The notes under the pieces: generated by a model
Seen by the model: only the letters and a program-made list of their open reading frames with translations
What the model was told of the DNA's origin: nothing
The model's database searches: none
Part shown: positions 4,814 to 8,631 of the stretch, one piece after another
How positions within the stretch are numbered: position 1 is the first letter of the stretch
Layout of the letters: every line of letters begins with the position of its first letter
Assembly (NCBI GenBank): GCA_039916225.1
Contig: JBDSLU010000064.1
Span: forward strand, 1 to 8,631
Origin: JBDSLU01 sp039916225
GTDB lineage: Bacteria > Acidobacteriota > Vicinamibacteria > Vicinamibacterales > Vicinamibacteraceae
Length of the DNA: 8,631 nt
Direction of reading: 5' to 3'
Made by a program: the position numbers and the translations under genes

Positions 4814-6120
4814 GCGGCTGGGGCCGCTGGCCCGTGGTCCCTGGACACGAGCTGTTATCGGAAGACCTGCCGTCGCTGACCTGCGGGGCGAACCTGACGC
4901 GCGGCCTGGGCCGCTCGTACGGCGACGCCTCGCTGCCGTCGACGCCGACCGCGCGTGTCGCTGGCTCGCGGCTTGCCGATCGCGTCATCGCCTTCGATCC
5001 CGATAGTGGCGCCCTGCACGCCGAAGCCGGCCTGACGCTGCGCGACATCAACCGCACGTTCCTGCCGCGCGGCTGGTTCGTGCCGGTGACGCCGGGCACC
5101 TCCTTCGTCACGCTGGGCGGCGCCGTGGCCTCCGACGTCCACGGCAAGAACCACCACCGCGCCGGCACGTTCGGCCGCCACGTGCGGCGGCTCCGGCTCC
5201 GCGCCGGCACTGGCGACGTCGTCGAGGCATCACCCGAGGTCGAGCCCGACCTGTTCGACGCGACCATCGGCGGCATGGGGCTGACCGGCCACATGCTCGA
5301 CGTGGAGGTGACGCTGCGGCGCGTCCCGTCGTCCTGGATCGCCGGCGAAACGGAATACGTGCCCGACCTCGAGGCGCTCATCGAGCGGCTGCTCGACGCC
5401 GGCACGACCTGGCCGTATACCCTCGCCTGGATGGACGCGCTCGGCGCTGGCGGCCGGGGCCGCGGCGTGGTCTATCGCGGACGATGGGCCGAGGCGGCCG
5501 ACGCCGGGGCACGGACGCTGATCTGGCCGCGCGAGATCGCGGTTCCGATCTCGGCGCCCTACTGGGCCCTGTCGCCGTTCGGGATGCGGTGGTTCAACGA
5601 GCTGGTTTCGCTGCGCTACGGCCGGGGCATCCGGCACTCGCTGATGCATCCGCAGACCTTCTTCTATCCGCTCGACTCGCTGCTCGACTGGAACAAGGCC
5701 TACGGTCGCCGCGGCTTCACGCAGTACCAATGCGTGCTGCCGCACAAAGCCGGCCTCGCGACCTACCGCAAGGTGTTCCAGACCATCGAAGCCCGCGGCG
5801 GCGCTCCCTACGTCGTGGTGATCAAGGACTTCGGCGCCGAAGGCCGCGGGCGCCTCTCCTTTCCCTGTCCGGGCATGACCTTCAGCATCGACATGCCGGT
5901 ACAGGACGGGAAGACGCAAGGCATCGTCGACGCGGTCAACGACATCGTCGCCGCCGAAGGCGGTCGGGTCTACCTGACCAAGGACGCCTTCACGCGCGAG
6001 GCGCATTACCGGGCCATGGATGCCCGCGTCGACGCCTTCAACGCGATCCGGCGGCGCTGGGATCCGGAGGGCCGCATCCGCAGTGCGCTCTCGGTGCGCC
6101 TGCTGGGAGACGCGGCGTGA
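4807..6120 (+). CDS. dprE1: DprE1-like decaprenylphosphoryl-beta-D-ribose 2'-oxidase (FAD-dependent)
   Basis: The predicted 437-residue flavoenzyme oxidises the C2 hydroxyl of polyprenyl-phosphoryl-ribose to the 2-keto sugar, the first half of epimerisation to arabinose. The N-terminal FAD domain (VAO/PCMH type) shows RGLGRSYGDA (32-41, Tyr38), FVPVTPGTSFVTLGGAVASD (91-110), VHGKNHHRAGTFG (111-123, His112 and Lys114) and IGGMGLTG (154-161). The C-terminal substrate domain has YPLDSLLDWNKAYGRRG, FTQYQCVLP (Gln306 and Gln308, matching mycobacterial Gln334 and Gln336), VIKDFG (Lys340, matching Lys367), LSFPCPGMTFSIDMP (350-364) and YLTKDAFT (Lys392, matching Lys418). Ser360 replaces the benzothiazinone-reactive Cys387. 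Numbering equivalences come from a remembered M. tuberculosis sequence. The ATG at 4807 opens the usual LSGWGR start with a weak GGGG upstream; the N-terminus is about 20 residues shorter than the mycobacterial enzyme. The stop overlaps the DprE2-like gene (GTGA). Confidence 0.9.
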   Translation: MLSGWGRWPVVPGHELLSEDLPSLTCGANLTRGLGRSYGDASLPSTPTARVAGSRLADRVIAFDPDSGALHAEAGLTLRDINRTFLPRGWFVPVTPGTSFVTLGGAVASDVHGKNHHRAGTFGRHVRRLRLRAGTGDVVEASPEVEPDLFDATIGGMGLTGHMLDVEVTLRRVPSSWIAGETEYVPDLEALIERLLDAGTTWPYTLAWMDALGAGGRGRGVVYRGRWAEAADAGARTLIWPREIAVPISAPYWALSPFGMRWFNELVSLRYGRGIRHSLMHPQTFFYPLDSLLDWNKAYGRRGFTQYQCVLPHKAGLATYRKVFQTIEARGGAPYVVVIKDFGAEGRGRLSFPCPGMTFSIDMPVQDGKTQGIVDAVNDIVAAEGGRVYLTKDAFTREAHYRAMDARVDAFNAIRRRWDPEGRIRSALSVRLLGDAA

Positions 6121-6866
6121 GACGGATCGCGATCGTCGGCGGGACCAAGGGCATCGGCCGCGCGGTGGCGCGCCAGCTCGTGGCGCGTGGGGATCGCGTC
6201 GCCCTGCTCGGCCGCGATGCGGCGGACCTGACGGCCAGCGCCAGCGATCTTGCGGCGCGGGCGCCGGCCGGTTCGGTCGGCCCTGCCGCGACGGCCCATC
6301 TCGACCTGTCGCACCCCGAGACCTACGAGCCCGCGCTCGACGCAGCCGCGCGCGACCTGGGTGGTCTCGACACCATCGTGGTGACGGCCGGCGCCTTCGG
6401 CACCCAGGAGGCGCTCGAGGCCGACGCCGAGGCACGCGAGCGCGTCCTCTCGACCAACTTCACGCAGACCATCCAGTTCTGCGAGGCGGCGCGTGTCCGG
6501 CTCATCGCCGCTGGCGGCGGCACGCTGTGCGTGCTCGGATCGGTCGCCGGCGATCGCGCCCGCAAGCCGGTCGTGCTGTATGGCGCAACCAAGGCGGGGC
6601 TGGCGTATTACATGCAGGGCATCGACCTGCGCTATCGCGACGCCGGGCTTCGCGCGGTGCTGGTCAAGCCGGGCTTCGTGCGGACGGGAATGACGGCCGG
6701 GCTGCCGGAACCGCCCTTCGCCGCCAACCCAGACGATGTCGCGCCGGCGATCGTACGGGCGATCGATCGCGGCACGCCGCAGATCTACGTGCCGGCGATC
6801 TGGCGCCTGGTGATGCTGGTGATTCGGTGGCTCCCGGGCGCGGTGATGCGCCGGGTCAAGTTCTAG
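6117..6866 (+). CDS. dprE2: DprE2-like decaprenylphosphoryl-2-keto-ribose reductase (short-chain dehydrogenase)
   Basis: This predicted 249-residue NAD(P)H-dependent reductase would reduce the 2-keto sugar from DprE1 to polyprenyl-phosphoryl-arabinose. It is a classical-type SDR. The dinucleotide-binding motif is GGTKGIG (8-14), with Arg33 at the end of the second strand. Asn114 sits in the STNFT segment, Ser142 in LGSVAG, and the catalytic YGATK gives Tyr155 and Lys159. KPGFVRTGM (184-192) completes the fold. The C-terminus, VPAIWRLVMLVIRWLPGAVMRRVKF, matches the APAAFRYVMMVLRHIPR type ending of mycobacterial DprE2 (about 254 residues), including its hydrophobic, basic tail that may touch the membrane. 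GTG at 6117 is taken as start because it overlaps the oxidase stop and places the Rossmann motif correctly. Direct pairing with DprE1 makes this role much more likely than a generic SDR. Confidence 0.88.
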   Translation: MRRIAIVGGTKGIGRAVARQLVARGDRVALLGRDAADLTASASDLAARAPAGSVGPAATAHLDLSHPETYEPALDAAARDLGGLDTIVVTAGAFGTQEALEADAEARERVLSTNFTQTIQFCEAARVRLIAAGGGTLCVLGSVAGDRARKPVVLYGATKAGLAYYMQGIDLRYRDAGLRAVLVKPGFVRTGMTAGLPEPPFAANPDDVAPAIVRAIDRGTPQIYVPAIWRLVMLVIRWLPGAVMRRVKF

Positions 6867-6869
6867 CGG

Positions 6870-6889
6870 ACCCGCCCCGCGGGGTGGGT
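6870..6889 (+). promoter_or_regulatory. 8-bp hairpin between dprE2-like and dehydrogenase genes, abutting the next RBS
   Basis: ACCCGCCC (6870-6877) can pair with GGGTGGGT (6882-6889), with one G-T wobble and a CGCG loop. It starts three bases after the dprE2-like stop and ends directly before the Shine-Dalgarno at 6890. No T tract follows. It may be a weak terminator or mRNA-processing barrier, or it may influence ribosome access to the next gene. Confidence 0.3.
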
Positions 6890-6895
6890 GGAGGG
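6890..6895 (+). promoter_or_regulatory. Shine-Dalgarno GGAGGG
   Basis: GGAGGG lies six bases before GTG 6902 and supports that codon as the start of the dehydrogenase gene over later in-frame GTG codons. Confidence 0.6.
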
Positions 6896-6901
6896 CCGAG
6901 C

Positions 6902-8631
6902 GTGCAACGCAGCGGATCGAGTCGGGTGCAACGGACCGGGATCGTCGCCGTCGCCACGCTCGGCGTCATCGGCCTGTCGGCCGGGCTGATCGCCCGGCAG
7001 GGCACCACGCCACCGGGCGGCGCGTCGCCAGCGCCTGCCGCGTCGACGTCGAGCACCACGCCGCCCGGGGCCGGGGCGTCGCAGGCGCCGGCCACCGTCT
7101 CGCCGCCGCTGTCGCCGGCCGAGGCGCAGAAGACGTTCCGGCTGCCGCCCGGCTATCGTCTCGAGCTCGTCGCCAGCGAGCCGCTCGTCGCCGATCCGGT
7201 GTGGATGGACATGGACGCCGACGGCCGGTTGTGGGTCGTCGAGATGCGCGGCTACATGCCGACCTTCGACGGCAAGGGCGAGGACGCGCCGGTCGGCCAG
7301 ATCGTGGTGCTCGAAGACACCGACGGCGACGGCCGCGCCGACAAGCGCACGGTCTTTCTCGACGGGCTGGTCCAGCCGCGCACCATCAAGGTGCTCGACC
7401 ACGGCGTCCTCGTCATCGCGCCGCCGCAGCTGATCCTCGCCAAGGACACCAACGGCGACCTCAAGGCCGACACCCGCGAGGTGCTGCGCACCGACGTCGG
7501 CGTCAAGGGGGCCAACCCCGAACACAGCCCGAACAGCCTGCTGTGGGCCCTCGACAACTGGCTCTACACCTCCGAGTACGCCACCGACTTCCGCTGGACG
7601 CGCACCGGCCTCGAGAGCGCCAAGACGCTCTCGCGCGGGCAGTGGGGCATCTCGATGGACGACAGCGGCCGGATCTACCGCAACTGGAACGACGATCCGC
7701 TGCACGTCGACTACCTGCCCGGCCGTCTTCTGGCGCGCAACCCCGCGGCCGTGCGGACGCGCGGCGTCTACGAGTCGGTGACCGCTGACCTCGAGGTGTT
7801 TGCGGCCCGGCCGACACCGGCCGTGAACCGCGGCTATCGCGCCGGCGTGCTGCGGCCGGACGGATCGCTGGCCTCGTTCCAGGCCGCCGGAACACCGACC
7901 GTCTATCGCGGCGATCGACTGCCCGCTGACACACGAGGCAACGTCTTCGTGACCGAGCCGGCCGGCAACCTGGTGCGACGCTACGTCGTGAAGGAGGGCG
8001 CCGACGGCCGGCTGACCGCGACCAACGCCCATGCGAAAAGCGAGTTCCTGACCTCGACGGACGAGCGCTTCCGGCCGGTCAACCTGTTCTCCGCCGCCGA
8101 CGGGACGCTCTACGTCGCCGACATGTATCGCGGCGTGATCCAGCATCTGCAATACCAGTCCGAGTACCTGAAGAACCAGATCCGCGCGCGCGGGCTGGTG
8201 GAACCGACCGGCCTCGGCCGCATCTATCGCGTGGTGCACGAGACGACGCGGCGCGCCGATCGGCCGGCGCTCTCGGCGAAGACGCCCGCGCAGCTCGTCC
8301 CGGTGCTGGCGCACCCGAACGGCTGGTGGCGCGACACGGCGCAGCGGTTGATCATCGAGCGTGCCGACACCTCGGTCGCGCCGGCGCTGGCGGCGCTGGT
8401 CACCAGCGCGCCCGATCCGCGGACGCGGCTCCACGCGCTGGCGACCCTCGACGGCCTGGGCTCGCTCGACGCGGCGATCGTGCAACGCGCGCTGCGGGAC
8501 GCCGCGCCCGCGGTGCGGGCCGCGGCCGTCCGCGTCGCCGAGCCGTGGCTCGGCAAGGCCGGCGATCCGATGCAGGCGGCGGTGTGGCGGCTGGCCGCGG
8601 ACCGTGCGCCGCGCGTCCGCTGGCAGCTGGC
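6902..8631 (+). CDS. PQQ-type membrane-bound dehydrogenase, beta-propeller plus HEAT-like region (3' end outside window)
   Basis: The frame stays open to the window edge (576 codons seen). The start GTG is backed by GGAGGG. An N-terminal hydrophobic segment (about 13-31, GIVAVATLGVIGLSAGLIA) is a signal anchor or uncleaved signal, followed by a Pro/Ala/Ser/Thr-rich linker to about residue 72. The propeller domain starts at FRLPPGYRLELVASEPLVADP and continues WMDMDADGRLWVVEMRGY, the pattern of the TIGR02604-type putative membrane-bound dehydrogenase domain common in Planctomycetota, Verrucomicrobiota and Acidobacteriota. DTDGDGRAD (139-147) and DTNGDLKAD (182-190) look like Asp-rich Ca2+-binding loops. 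GTLYVADMYRGVIQH (about 401-415) is a conserved late blade. From about 460 the chain becomes Ala/Leu/Arg helical repeats of HEAT type. Relatives often end in a cytochrome c domain, which cannot be checked here. The substrate is probably a sugar or polyol but is unknown. It may be independent of the dprE genes, 35 bases upstream. Confidence 0.82.
   Translation, partial: MQRSGSSRVQRTGIVAVATLGVIGLSAGLIARQGTTPPGGASPAPAASTSSTTPPGAGASQAPATVSPPLSPAEAQKTFRLPPGYRLELVASEPLVADPVWMDMDADGRLWVVEMRGYMPTFDGKGEDAPVGQIVVLEDTDGDGRADKRTVFLDGLVQPRTIKVLDHGVLVIAPPQLILAKDTNGDLKADTREVLRTDVGVKGANPEHSPNSLLWALDNWLYTSEYATDFRWTRTGLESAKTLSRGQWGISMDDSGRIYRNWNDDPLHVDYLPGRLLARNPAAVRTRGVYESVTADLEVFAARPTPAVNRGYRAGVLRPDGSLASFQAAGTPTVYRGDRLPADTRGNVFVTEPAGNLVRRYVVKEGADGRLTATNAHAKSEFLTSTDERFRPVNLFSAADGTLYVADMYRGVIQHLQYQSEYLKNQIRARGLVEPTGLGRIYRVVHETTRRADRPALSAKTPAQLVPVLAHPNGWWRDTAQRLIIERADTSVAPALAALVTSAPDPRTRLHALATLDGLGSLDAAIVQRALRDAAPAVRAAAVRVAEPWLGKAGDPMQAAVWRLAADRAPRVRWQL

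Noticed and set aside
6863..8485. 540-residue open frame on the - strand
   Set aside because: It lies antisense to the PQQ-type dehydrogenase, whose + frame carries clear family motifs. The antisense product is Arg/His/Gly/Asp-rich low-complexity sequence, the usual shadow of GC-rich coding DNA.
1..8631. CRISPR array, insertion sequence, tRNA, rRNA or phage genes
   Set aside because: No regularly spaced repeats, transposase motifs, terminal inverted repeats, cloverleaf-like segments or phage-type proteins were seen. The window is almost wholly filled by metabolic and transport genes.

Overview
The window is very GC-rich, with third codon positions almost all G or C, and every convincing gene lies on the + strand. 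No rRNA or tRNA is present to fix the taxonomy. Three traits together suggest an environmental Gram-negative phylum such as Acidobacteriota (Vicinamibacteria-like), with Gemmatimonadota or Planctomycetota as alternatives: a lipoprotein with a classic lipobox, a putative small outer-membrane barrel, and a PQQ-type membrane-bound dehydrogenase with C-terminal HEAT-like helices. This placement is inference.

Layout: (1) 2-397, the 3' end of aat, leucyl/phenylalanyl-tRNA--protein transferase. (2) 444-4115, four genes that each overlap the next by an ATGA or GTGA: a UbiA-family decaprenyl-phosphate phosphoribosyltransferase, then a BtuF/FecB-type lipoprotein, a FecCD/BtuC-type permease and a BtuD/FecE-type ATPase, which make a complete vitamin B12/iron-chelate-type importer. 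(3) 4172-4690, a small secreted protein, probably an outer-membrane barrel, whose strong Shine-Dalgarno is paired inside a hairpin. (4) 4807-6866, a DprE1-like FAD oxidase and a DprE2-like short-chain dehydrogenase, again overlapping by GTGA. (5) 6902 to the window end, a truncated gene for a PQQ-like beta-propeller dehydrogenase.

The main biological theme is decaprenyl-phosphoryl-arabinose (DPA) synthesis. The UbiA-family enzyme would make polyprenyl-phosphoryl-5-phosphoribose. After dephosphorylation, the DprE1/DprE2 pair would epimerise ribose to arabinose at C2. This is the arabinose-donor route best known from mycobacteria, seen here in what looks like a non-actinobacterial genome. The first step and the epimerase pair are separated by the importer and the barrel gene, and the phosphatase is not in the window. 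The DprE1-like protein has Ser at the position of the mycobacterial cysteine that benzothiazinones modify.

Non-coding space is small, with no gap over 300 bases, but it is structured. Two promoter-like sites share a similar -10/initiation sequence and leave almost no 5' leader. Inverted repeats lie at 413-436, 4135-4162, 4680-4724 and 6870-6889, and none is followed by a T tract.
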